7,774 nucleotides of DNA from an uncultured Bdellovibrio sp. (GCF_946478835.1 NZ_CAMLDV010000159.1:1-7774); one strand, 5' to 3'. Counted from the first letter of the stretch, positions 1 to 6,257 are shown. Notes: generated from the letters alone by a model not told the origin. Program-made: numbers and translations.

Positions 1-1844
1 CGAAGTTCCGCTCCCTCTGGGGTTTCCACAAGACGGACTTCAATCCACTTGTCGGGAAGTCCTTCGATAGCGTCGTGCGCGTTGTTTATCAGATTTAGCA
101 AGACCTGACAAAGTTGTACGGATCGACCTTGAACCATGACAGGATGATCTAAAGTAACAACACGAAGTTGAACGCCGTGAAGCTTGCAACGTTCCGTGCA
201 CAAGGAAACGGTGTCTTCAATTACAGAGTGAAGATCCGTAAGCTCAAACGGATCTTGATTGCCGTTTCGGGCAAAAGATTTTAAGCCGCGAATGATTTTT
301 GCAACGTGATCGACGGTTTTATCAATTTGCATCAGGGCATGTTCTAAAACCAGCATGTCCGGAATATCTCCTCGCACTTCACCTGTGGCTTGTGCAGAGA
401 GAAGCTTGATAGTGGCAAGAGGCGTATTGATTTCGTGAGCCATGCCTCCAGCCATTTCCCCAAGGGCGGAAAGGCGAGAAGCCTGAATGTTAAGAGTTTT
501 TTGGTAATCCAGTTCCCGCGTTCTTTCGGTAACCAACGATTCAAGATCTTCATTGTGACGGGCCAACATTTTATCGCGCTCATTTAAGGCATGAGTCATC
601 TCTGTGAAAGACTGGGCGAGCTGGCCTAATTCATCCTCACGTTGGGCGAAGGTGTAGAGGTGAATGCTGTAATTCCCTTGAGCGACTTCTTTCGCGCTGG
701 AGATCAAGTCCATTAAAGGACGTGAAATTTCCCGACGCAAAACGAAGAACAATACAATCAACTCAACCACTAAAGAAAAAACTCCCGCGCCTAAAAGAAA
801 ACCGACGTTTTCCAAAGCGGTCTTACGCACGATAGATTTGGGATATTCGGAAACGAGATACCAATCAGGACCAGCGATTTTTGCAATCGCTAAATAGTTG
901 TCATGTTCATCGGAAATCACTTCGGCAGAGCTGTGATTCCCCAATAATTGAAATTGAGAAAGCAAAACTTCATCTTTGCTGGATTTGATGTCATATTTAC
1001 CGTCATGCTTTTGCAACTCTTCTAAATGCGTGGGATGCGCGATCAAACGACCGTCTGCACGCACAACATAATTGCGACCGCCTTTGAGATGATCATTCAA
1101 CGTGCGGTTGATAAGTTCCGTTACCATCACATCATGATGAACCGAACCCAAAAACTCTGCTCCGTCATAAATCGGTGTGGAACCTGTCACCATCCAGATC
1201 TTAGAAACCTTGTCATAGAAAAGTCCCGTCCAAGCCGTCTTTTTTTGCGGATCTTGAGCCGGCATCGAAACAGAGGCGTATTCCTCCTCAGGCATATTCA
1301 GAGTGTTTTTTGCATCCAGAGCCCAAAGAGGTTGTTCGGGCCAATAAAGAACAATGGCATTTTCCGGAAATGTAAAATAAGTGTCCTGAAACCGAGAGTG
1401 ATAAGCGGGGCCCATGCGATTGCAGAGATCATACGCCGCTAGTGTTCGCGCCATGAAGGAAAGACTTTGATCGGCCTGTGGTCCAATAAAAATGCCTGAA
1501 AGATTTTTACCGTCGAATTTTTCATCTCTATTGCGAGTAGCACCGTCGTCATATCGTTTTACAAGTTTAGAGTATCTTCCTGGAGTGAGTGGGTCCTTCA
1601 GATTCTTTTTATACTGCAAAAGAAATTCTTTTTTCAGAATCTCGTGATTTTGTTGGGCCTCATCGAAAACAATGCGTTCACGGGCTTCCCTCTCGGCATT
1701 ATAACTGGAGAGAGTGTTTTTACTTTGCTCTTCAATCGTGTGTTTTAAGTGCAAATAACCGCAAACCGTGACAATTAAGACCACGACTGTAATTCGCAAA
1801 GCCATTTTCCAAAGAGTTCTAACGGAGAGGCTTTTTAAATTCAT
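1..1844 (-). CDS. Membrane sensor histidine kinase (dCache-like/HAMP/HisKA), C-terminus cut by window edge
   Basis: Read by hand on the minus strand from the ATG at 1844; 614 codons are open to the left edge. Residues about 14-31 form a first membrane helix. About 35-345 form a periplasmic sensor of dCache type, with a run resembling W-M-V-T-G-S-T-P-I-Y-D near residue 215 and ADGRLIAHP near 266. A second helix spans about 347-369, followed by HAMP (370-424, ending EDELGQLAQSF), a short coiled coil, and HisKA with the H-box GEMAGGMAHEINTPL; the phospho-accepting residue is H470. The HATPase domain has its N-box (LLNLINNAHDAI, N588), but the G boxes lie outside the window. The start overlaps the stop of the upstream response regulator (ATGA), so the two are probably translationally coupled and form a cognate pair. 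The periplasmic ligand is not evident. Family assignment is firm; the specific signal is unknown. Confidence 0.93.
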   Translation of the reverse strand, partial: MNLKSLSVRTLWKMALRITVVVLIVTVCGYLHLKHTIEEQSKNTLSSYNAEREARERIVFDEAQQNHEILKKEFLLQYKKNLKDPLTPGRYSKLVKRYDDGATRNRDEKFDGKNLSGIFIGPQADQSLSFMARTLAAYDLCNRMGPAYHSRFQDTYFTFPENAIVLYWPEQPLWALDAKNTLNMPEEEYASVSMPAQDPQKKTAWTGLFYDKVSKIWMVTGSTPIYDGAEFLGSVHHDVMVTELINRTLNDHLKGGRNYVVRADGRLIAHPTHLEELQKHDGKYDIKSSKDEVLLSQFQLLGNHSSAEVISDEHDNYLAIAKIAGPDWYLVSEYPKSIVRKTALENVGFLLGAGVFSLVVELIVLFFVLRREISRPLMDLISSAKEVAQGNYSIHLYTFAQREDELGQLAQSFTEMTHALNERDKMLARHNEDLESLVTERTRELDYQKTLNIQASRLSALGEMAGGMAHEINTPLATIKLLSAQATGEVRGDIPDMLVLEHALMQIDKTVDHVAKIIRGLKSFARNGNQDPFELTDLHSVIEDTVSLCTERCKLHGVQLRVVTLDHPVMVQGRSVQLCQVLLNLINNAHDAIEGLPDKWIEVRLVETPEGAEL

Positions 1845-3193
1845 GAAGCGGCCTTTTGTTGTTTAAGCACTTTAGATAAAGCCGAAAGACATTGTGAATC
1901 CAGAGAGTTTTCCTTGTACTTTTTCATGGCCATAAATCCCTCTTGGGCATTCAAAGGACGCGGATTGCTGGGGCTGGGAAGGGTGTAATTACAAAAAGCA
2001 TTCGCCACGGCCACAATATGAGTCATTGGATGAATTCTTTTATGATCGATGCCGCGAGGATAACCCTGACCCAACACATCTTCGTGATGCTCGTACGCCA
2101 CTTGAATCACCTCTGAAGGCACATTTTTTAAAGACTCCAGAATTTCTTTTCCGCGAGTGGGATGAGTTTCAATAAGAGAGCGTTCTTCCTGAGTAAGAAG
2201 AGCTCGCGATTTTTCCAAGATATGTTTAGGAATTTCTTTTTTTCCGATATCGTGGAAAAGACCCGCCAAAGAGATTTTAAAAAGCGTTTGCGGAGACTGC
2301 CAGCCCAGTTGTTTTGCGATCATCACAGAAAAAATACTGACACCTAAACTGTGTGTATAGAGGTGATCCGTGTGAGTGCTTAAAATTTCCAGCATCGTGA
2401 AGGTCTCTTGATCTTCAGTCATGATATTCATACTCGTGGTAAGAAAATCTTTAGCGTTGCGGAAAAGGGCTTCATCGGTTCCTTGCACGAACGCCTGCTG
2501 GACAAGCATTTCTCCCGTGTATTGCATGAAGCGAAGTTTTTTTGCGCGCTCCACTTGCCCGCTGGCGGAGACAGCCTTGGAAACAAGAACTGTGAAGCCA
2601 ACAAGCTTCCCAAAGTCTTCCTGACGAATATAAAGATGAGTCACTCCCTTTTCACGAAGAGTGTTGATTTTTTCAGGAGAAAGACGTCCGCCCTGATGGG
2701 CAATTTTAATGTATTTACTCGATGTCATGCGAATGTAGATCGCAAAATCGGATTCTTTGTCAGAGACGAAGTCTTCAATGGGAAGTTTGCAGAACTCTTT
2801 GTCTAAATCCACCGGAACGGCAGGTCCTGCGGGGGCTTCTTCTTCTTTAAAGATTCGTTTGATCTTCTCAGTCAGCTCGTCTTCCTTAAACGGCTTGGCC
2901 AAAAAGTCATCGGCGCCTAAGTTGTGGGCTTGTTGTGTTTCCAAGATTTGCGAAAATCCAGTCATTAGAATCACAGGAAGGGGCTGGTTCTTTTTAATCC
3001 AGGTCAGCAGTTCAACGCCGCTGAAGTGAGGCATTTGAATATCTGAAATCACCAGATCCGGAGGGCTCATTATTATAAGCTCGCGGGCCATTTTTCCATT
3101 ATTGGCTTCTATGATTTCATATTTTTTTCCCAAAATACTTTTGACGGCCGAGCGAAATAAATTGTCGTCTTCGACCAAAAGGATCTTTTTCAT
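1841..3193 (-). CDS. Response regulator with REC domain and degenerate HD-GYP domain
   Basis: A 450-residue protein. Residues 1-115 are a complete REC domain: acidic D9/D10, phospho-acceptor D51 in VISDIQMP, T78 and K100 in AKPF. Residues 116-260 are an acidic/Pro linker plus an unassigned region. Residues about 265-445 are an HD-GYP domain, a family that hydrolyses cyclic di-GMP. H281, the HD pair H314-D315 (HDIGK), H344, H369-H370 and GQGYP (375-379) are present. Three positions deviate: L374 stands where HHExxDGxGYP has Asp, N398 where the usual metal-binding Asp of the ADVFDAL motif sits, and C401 where its second Asp sits. Activity as a phosphodiesterase is therefore doubtful; it may bind rather than cleave, or act with altered metals. 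Start: ATG at 3193 with GGAGG (3204-3208) ten bases upstream. It is the first gene of an operon with the histidine kinase that follows by 4-base overlap. Family certain, catalysis open. Confidence 0.95.
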   Translation of the reverse strand: MKKILLVEDDNLFRSAVKSILGKKYEIIEANNGKMARELIIMSPPDLVISDIQMPHFSGVELLTWIKKNQPLPVILMTGFSQILETQQAHNLGADDFLAKPFKEDELTEKIKRIFKEEEAPAGPAVPVDLDKEFCKLPIEDFVSDKESDFAIYIRMTSSKYIKIAHQGGRLSPEKINTLREKGVTHLYIRQEDFGKLVGFTVLVSKAVSASGQVERAKKLRFMQYTGEMLVQQAFVQGTDEALFRNAKDFLTTSMNIMTEDQETFTMLEILSTHTDHLYTHSLGVSIFSVMIAKQLGWQSPQTLFKISLAGLFHDIGKKEIPKHILEKSRALLTQEERSLIETHPTRGKEILESLKNVPSEVIQVAYEHHEDVLGQGYPRGIDHKRIHPMTHIVAVANAFCNYTLPSPSNPRPLNAQEGFMAMKKYKENSLDSQCLSALSKVLKQQKAAS

Positions 3194-3215
3194 CGTGTCT
3201 GCGCCTCCACTGTTC

Positions 3216-3238
3216 TTATCGGCGTGGATTTGCGTTTA
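3216..3238 (-). promoter_or_regulatory. Possible FliA (sigma28)-type promoter for the two-component operon
   Basis: On the minus strand a perfect GCCGATAA octamer (3223-3216), the consensus -10 of flagellar sigma28 promoters, lies 22 bases before the response-regulator ATG. A TAAA tetramer (3238-3235) precedes it, but the gap is 11 bases where the E. coli consensus has 15, so the -35 match is poor. Initiation about seven bases downstream would put the Shine-Dalgarno at the extreme 5' end of the mRNA. Candidate only. Confidence 0.3.
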
Positions 3239-3290
3239 ATCTCGACGAGGTGAACTCACTTTTTCATTTGTAATGAATCTCAGAATGAGA

Positions 3291-3321
3291 AAAGGGGAGC
3301 CGTTTACCGTGGCCCCCCTTT
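3291..3321 (-). terminator. Hairpin terminator of the ASH-like secreted protein gene
   Basis: An 11-position stem (3291-3301 against 3311-3321, AAAGGGGAGCC with GGCCCCCCTTT on the plus strand) has one A-C mismatch and a 9-base loop. Read on the minus strand, the 3' arm ends in CCCCTTTT followed by CTC, a short U-run typical of intrinsic terminators. It lies 21 bases past the stop of the gene at 3343-3774 and separates it from the two-component operon in the same direction. Confidence 0.65.
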
Positions 3322-3342
3322 AAAGCTAAAGTGGCTAAGAAG

Positions 3343-3774
3343 TTAAAATCCCCAAACTCCTCTTCCACGTAAATTCACAATAGTATCCTCGCGGCCAATA
3401 AGATCGACTTCCAAACTTCCTGTAAAAAACCCCACTTGATTGGGTCGGAAGAGGACCCGAATGGTGCATCTTTGTCCAGGCCATAAGACGCCGGGACAAT
3501 TTTCTTCGTCTCTGAAGCGGTCGCCGTTCGTATTGATACTGTTGATATAGAACGGAAAGCGGCCATTGTTACGGAGATAGAAGCGCACGGATTTAGTTGT
3601 GTTTACGAGTGTCCGGCCGAAATTGTAGGAGAGATACTGTGTCTGAATTTGCATATCTTCATTGCCGATGTCGATGCCGTAAACCTCTTCAGAAAAGGAC
3701 GGCGCTGTAGTCTCATCGGCGTTGCTCGGCACGGCAAAGAAAATGCTGAGAAGTAAGAGAAATAATAATTTCAT
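3343..3774 (-). CDS. Small exported protein with ASH-like (choice-of-anchor D type) Ig fold
   Basis: A 143-residue protein with a classical signal peptide: K2, a run of Leu/Phe (residues 3-13), and a probable signal peptidase I site after SNA (17-19); no lipobox Cys. The mature part from about residue 47 follows the pattern of ASH/HYDIN-like and choice-of-anchor D domains: FG at 52-53, a polar run, LRNNGRFPFYI (67-77), a Cys-Pro-Gly turn at 93-95, WPGQRCTIRVLFRP (98-111), TGSLEV (118-123) and a final LRGRG (135-139). C93 and C103 could form a disulfide. Such domains are usually protein-binding beta sandwiches; here one stands alone, with no anchor or enzyme domain, so it is probably periplasmic or outer-surface. 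It has its own promoter candidate upstream and a terminator downstream. A GTG two codons earlier is open too, but ATG at 3774 has the proper ribosome-binding site. Precise role unknown. Confidence 0.85.
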   Translation of the reverse strand: MKLLFLLLLSIFFAVPSNADETTAPSFSEEVYGIDIGNEDMQIQTQYLSYNFGRTLVNTTKSVRFYLRNNGRFPFYINSINTNGDRFRDEENCPGVLWPGQRCTIRVLFRPNQVGFFTGSLEVDLIGREDTIVNLRGRGVWGF

Positions 3775-3779
3775 AGGCA

Positions 3780-3785
3780 CCTCCT
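3780..3785 (-). promoter_or_regulatory. Ribosome-binding site that fixes the start of the ASH-like gene
   Basis: AGGAGG on the minus strand lies 5 bases before the ATG at 3774. The alternative GTG at 3780 overlaps this site, so it cannot be the start served by it. Confidence 0.75.
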
Positions 3786-3848
3786 GTCTCCTCTATTTTT
3801 TCTGTAAGGAGCGAGGCGCGCAAAATAAAATCCAAGAATGCATGAGTT

Positions 3849-3879
3849 GTCATACAAAGTCGGAGCTAGGAAATGTCAA
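3849..3879 (-). promoter_or_regulatory. Candidate sigma70 promoter for the ASH-like gene
   Basis: On the minus strand a consensus -35 TTGACA (3879-3874) is followed, 19 bases on, by TATGAC (3854-3849; 4 of 6 matches). TGTATG at 17-base spacing is an alternative -10. The -35 is perfect but the -10 is weak in either register. It lies about 75 bases upstream of the start, downstream of the preceding gene's terminator. Confidence 0.45.
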
Positions 3880-3903
3880 AATTTAAAAACTAGCTTGATG
3901 ACG

Positions 3904-3919
3904 GAGGCCCGAAGGCCTC
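3904..3919 (-). terminator. cUUCGg tetraloop hairpin after the HAMP-like membrane protein gene
   Basis: On the minus strand, one base past the stop codon, GAGGCC, loop TTCG and GGCCTC form a perfect 6-bp GC-rich stem closed by a C(UUCG)G loop, a very stable RNA tetraloop. The stem can be extended by two pairs around one bulged base. A T-run (TTTTT, near 3886-3890) comes only about 14 bases later, so it may act as a terminator or as a 3'-end stabilising hairpin. Confidence 0.55.
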
Positions 3920-3920
3920 G

Positions 3921-4343
3921 TTAGTCGGATTTTCTTTTTAGAATGACATTAATGTCGTTTATCTCTTCTTGAAAATAATCATTTTCTCGCAATTTGATTT
4001 CTGCGGTTTCAAGTTCTCCGTTGCGCGCTTTCTGCAAAATTCTTCTCATATTGAAGAGAGGTCCGGCGATGCGACTTGTAAGTCGATTGAAAATATAAAC
4101 ACCGACAATCAAACTAAAAGAAACCGGAATGATTTGATAAACGAGGAAGCTTATTTTATAGCGGGCAATAAATTCCAAGGCTGACATTGTGCCCACCACG
4201 CGTTGCACTTGATCCAGAAAAAGATAAGCCGTAAAAACTTGGACTAAAAAGAGGGCGACAACGAAGACGCCGACATACATCAGGACGTCGTATTGAACCT
4301 CGCGGTTCACTACCATCTTGCGGCGGGGCTTAAATATAGACAT
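3921..4343 (-). CDS. Small two-helix membrane protein with HAMP-like domain and no output domain
   Basis: A 140-residue protein. A basic N-terminus (KPRRK, 5-9) is followed by a short NREVQYD segment (13-19), a membrane helix at about 20-43, a loop of about 20 residues, a second helix at about 66-85, and a HAMP-like segment from 86 onwards (RLTSRIAGPL at 87-96, then an amphipathic helix, ENDYFQEEINDINVIL at 120-135). The protein ends at 140, so no kinase, cyclase or methyl-accepting domain follows. From memory, small proteins of this build (NRE..QY start, two helices, IAGPL HAMP) recur in Deltaproteobacteria as unnamed signal proteins; no function is assigned to them that I know. The ORF is open further upstream to 4457, but ATG at 4343 has AGGAG ten bases upstream and is preferred. 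The gene is divergent from pyrF and has a UUCG hairpin directly after its stop. It may modulate a separate receptor by heterodimerising through HAMP (inference). Confidence 0.82.
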   Translation of the reverse strand: MSIFKPRRKMVVNREVQYDVLMYVGVFVVALFLVQVFTAYLFLDQVQRVVGTMSALEFIARYKISFLVYQIIPVSFSLIVGVYIFNRLTSRIAGPLFNMRRILQKARNGELETAEIKLRENDYFQEEINDINVILKRKSD

Positions 4344-4353
4344 GTGTTTTTTG

Positions 4354-4358
4354 CTCCT
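4354..4358 (-). promoter_or_regulatory. Ribosome-binding site that fixes the start of the HAMP-like gene
   Basis: AGGAG on the minus strand ends 10 bases before the ATG at 4343. The longer open frame upstream has no comparable site and its extra residues look non-conserved, so the shorter protein is favoured. Confidence 0.6.
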
Positions 4359-4364
4359 AATAAG

Positions 4365-4370
4365 ATTGTA
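4365..4370 (-). promoter_or_regulatory. Possible -10 box (TACAAT) for the HAMP-like gene
   Basis: TACAAT on the minus strand matches the -10 consensus at 5 of 6 positions, 21 bases before the start codon. No convincing -35 lies 16-19 bases upstream, and the implied leader is only about 15 bases. Weak call. In the rest of the divergent gap (4371-4518) I see no strong promoter in either direction. Confidence 0.28.
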
Positions 4371-4518
4371 GCGCACCCCTAAAAAACCTCCATGAAATGT
4401 CGGCCGCAGCGCCATTCCGTCCCCAACTGAGACGTTGCTCCGTTCGCCCCCTCGCACCGAAGGTTGCGTTGCGCCTCCCAGAATGAGAAGCTAGGCTCAC
4501 TTCCTTTAGGAGCTTCCC

Positions 4519-5238
4519 ATGAATAAAAATCTTCGTGCTCATCCGATGAGAAATCCGATCATATTGGCATTGGACGTGGACACTTGCGATCAAGCGATGC
4601 GAATTGCCGATGACGTTGCTGATATCGTCGGAGGAATCAAGTTGGGCCCGCGCTTGTGTCTTCGCTACGGCATGGAGTTCGTCAAAGAAATGGCGGCACG
4701 AGCGCCGATTTTCCTCGATAACAAACACTTCGATATTCCCTCCACAATGGAAGCGGCTGTCAGAGCTAGTTTTGAAGCGGGAGCTTCTCTCGTCACTGTG
4801 CATGCCCTCAGCGGATCGGAAGCTCTGAAAAAAATGGCGGAAGTGGAAAAGGAATTAAATCAAAAGCGTCCTTTTAAAATTCTCGCGGTCACAATTCTGA
4901 CATCGTGGGATCAAAACTCTTTGCCGGTAAATATGAAAGAGCAACCGATTGCTCAACACGTGACGGATCTCGCGACACTGGTGAAAGATTCAGGTCTTTC
5001 AGGTATTGTCTGCTCTCCTCACGAATTAGACCTTTTACAAAACCGCGATCTTTACCTTGTCACGCCGGGAATTCGCTTTAGTATGCAGGATTCTGGCGAT
5101 CAAAAACGTATCATGGGCCCTAAAGAAGCTCTCCGCAAAGGAGCATCGGCTTTGGTGGTAGGTCGTCCGATCCTTGAAGCAAAAAACATCAAGGAAACTG
5201 CAACTGATTTCGTAATGGCTGTATATGAAGAAAAATAA
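4519..5238 (+). CDS. pyrF: Orotidine 5'-phosphate decarboxylase
   Basis: A 239-residue protein of normal length for the bacterial enzyme, which decarboxylates OMP to UMP as the last step of de novo pyrimidine synthesis in the cytoplasm. It is a TIM barrel. Visible motifs: IILALDVD (14-21) with D19, K41 in GGIKLG, and the family signature FLDNKHFDIPSTM (65-77) giving the catalytic D67, K69 and D72. The phosphate-binding elements are TPGIRF (182-187) and VVGRPI (213-218) with R216. Start: ATG at 4519 with AGGAG (4508-4512) six bases upstream. An in-frame ATG at 4546 has no such site. The gene runs divergently from the HAMP-like gene and shares 14 bases with the next gene, rlmB. Nothing is missing from the active site. 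Confidence 0.97.
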   Translation: MNKNLRAHPMRNPIILALDVDTCDQAMRIADDVADIVGGIKLGPRLCLRYGMEFVKEMAARAPIFLDNKHFDIPSTMEAAVRASFEAGASLVTVHALSGSEALKKMAEVEKELNQKRPFKILAVTILTSWDQNSLPVNMKEQPIAQHVTDLATLVKDSGLSGIVCSPHELDLLQNRDLYLVTPGIRFSMQDSGDQKRIMGPKEALRKGASALVVGRPILEAKNIKETATDFVMAVYEEK

Positions 5239-6112
5239 TTCTCGTCCTGGATCTCGCAACTCTCATTCTCATTCACAACGTCCTCCGCAAGGTGGTCGTC
5301 CCTCTGGAGGCGGTCGCCCTCAGCAGGGGAGAGGTGCTCCTTCTCAACGCTCTGAAAATCAAATTCCTCGCGAGTGGCGCATCGTCATCGGTACGCACGC
5401 GATCAACGAGGTTTTAAAAGTACGTCCTCAAGAAGTGAAGGGCATGTGGATTCGTCAGGGATGGGAGAGTTCCAATGACTTGCGCGAAATGCATGAGCTT
5501 GCTCTTGAGAACCGAGTGAAAGTCGACATCAAGCCTGAGACTGTGATTGAAAAATTCGGTTCGTCTCAACAAGGTGCTGCGATTTTCGTCGATGGAGCAC
5601 CGACTTTGGATATGCAAGGTCTAGAAAATTTTGAGAAGTCCATCGTCTTGATGTTGGACGGTATCGAAGATCCGCACAACCTGGGTGCAATTGTGAGAAC
5701 TTCTTGGCTTGCAGGTGCTCAAGGTGTCTTGATTCCGGAAGATCGCGCGGTGGGTCTAACTCCAACAGTTCATAAAGTCGCTTGCGGCGGAGTTGAACAC
5801 GTCCCTGTTGAAGAGACGACGAATTTCGCTAAGTATGCGGAAGAATTAAAAAAACAAGGTTATTGGATTTTTGGACTAAGTCCCCGTGGAAAACGATCTA
5901 TTTTCGAATTAGATCTTCCCGACAAAGTTGTTTGGGCAGTTGGTTCGGAAGACAAAGGTTTAAGAGTGACAACGGAAAGACTTTGTGATGAATTGGTTTT
6001 CATTCCGCAGGCTAGCTCTTCAGCGAGTTACAACGCATCCGTAGCGACAGCTATGGCGTTAACTGAGACGTTGAGGCAGCACGCGCCGCGCGGAAACCGA
6101 AAAAAATCGTAA
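5225..6112 (+). CDS. rlmB: SPOUT 2'-O-methyltransferase, probable 23S rRNA (guanosine-2'-O)-methyltransferase RlmB
   Basis: A 295-residue protein. Residues 1-48 are a low-complexity tail rich in Gly, Arg, Pro, Gln and Ser (runs such as GGRPSGGGRPQQGRG), not found in E. coli RlmB of about 243 residues. Residues 53-125 resemble the L30e-like substrate-binding domain of the SpoU family (IGTHAINEVLK at 55-65). Residues 139-285 are the knotted catalytic domain: motif 1 LDGIEDPHNLGAIVRTS (144-160, N152 and R158), motif 2 AVGSEDKGL (238-246, E242), motif 3 from 260 to 274 ending YNASVA. The enzyme uses S-adenosylmethionine to methylate a ribose 2'-OH; RlmB acts on G2251 of the 23S P-loop. The start lies within the last codons of pyrF (14-base overlap) without a clear Shine-Dalgarno, which suggests translational coupling. 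TrmH-family paralogues with other RNA targets cannot be excluded, but the two-domain build favours RlmB. Confidence 0.88.
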   Translation: MKKNNSRPGSRNSHSHSQRPPQGGRPSGGGRPQQGRGAPSQRSENQIPREWRIVIGTHAINEVLKVRPQEVKGMWIRQGWESSNDLREMHELALENRVKVDIKPETVIEKFGSSQQGAAIFVDGAPTLDMQGLENFEKSIVLMLDGIEDPHNLGAIVRTSWLAGAQGVLIPEDRAVGLTPTVHKVACGGVEHVPVEETTNFAKYAEELKKQGYWIFGLSPRGKRSIFELDLPDKVVWAVGSEDKGLRVTTERLCDELVFIPQASSSASYNASVATAMALTETLRQHAPRGNRKKS

Positions 6113-6130
6113 TCTGTTAAATAATTATCT

Positions 6131-6159
6131 TTGACGGACATAGATTTTATCCGTAAAAC
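6131..6159 (+). promoter_or_regulatory. sigma70-type promoter of the tRNA-tuf operon
   Basis: TTGACG (6131-6136; 5 of 6) is followed, after an ideal 17 bases, by TAAAAC (6154-6159; 4 of 6). Transcription would start near 6166, about 15 bases before the first tRNA. An inverted repeat ACGGA (6134-6138) and TCCGT (6150-6154) overlaps both promoter elements. The stretch follows the rlmB stop by 18 bases with no terminator visible, so read-through from pyrF-rlmB is possible. Confidence 0.6.
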
Positions 6160-6179
6160 ATTTCGGTTATCTCAGTAAG

Positions 6180-6255
6180 GCTGGTTTAGCTCAATTGGTA
6201 GAGCAGCTGATTTGTAATCAGCAGGTTGCGGGTTCGAGTCCCATAACCAGCTCCA
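6180..6255 (+). tRNA. tRNA-Thr (anticodon UGU)
   Basis: A complete 76-base cloverleaf with encoded CCA. The acceptor GCTGGTT pairs perfectly with AACCAGC. D stem GCTC/GAGC. Anticodon stem GCTGA/TCAGC with loop TTTGTAA, anticodon TGT, reading ACA. The T loop is TTCGAGT. The T stem GCGGG/CCCAT holds a G-U pair and a C-A mismatch (second pair). The discriminator is T. First gene of the cluster, matching the position of E. coli thrU. Confidence 0.95.
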
Positions 6256-6257
6256 TT

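Noticed and set aside
1026..1442. Plus-strand open frame of 138 codons
   Set aside because: It lies entirely antisense to the sensor domain of the histidine kinase, has no recognisable domain and no ribosome-binding site; a shadow frame.
2408..2806. Plus-strand open frame of 132 codons
   Set aside because: Antisense to the response regulator, whose own frame has clear domain motifs.
4344..4457. Longer N-terminus of the HAMP-like membrane protein (start at 4457)
   Set aside because: The added 38 residues look random and the internal ATG at 4343 has a good AGGAG site.
4711..4749. Unusual pyrF signature (DNKHFDIPST instead of the common DLKFHDIPNT)
   Set aside because: The catalytic Asp-x-Lys-x-x-Asp spacing is kept and the segment still fits the family pattern, so this is ordinary variation.
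4357..4803. Minus-strand open frame of 148 codons overlapping the pyrF start
   Set aside because: Mostly antisense to pyrF; low-complexity Arg/Ser composition typical of shadow frames.
6134..6154. ACGGA/TCCGT repeat as terminator of pyrF-rlmB
   Set aside because: Only 5 bp, AT-rich loop and no T-run after it; it overlaps a good promoter instead.
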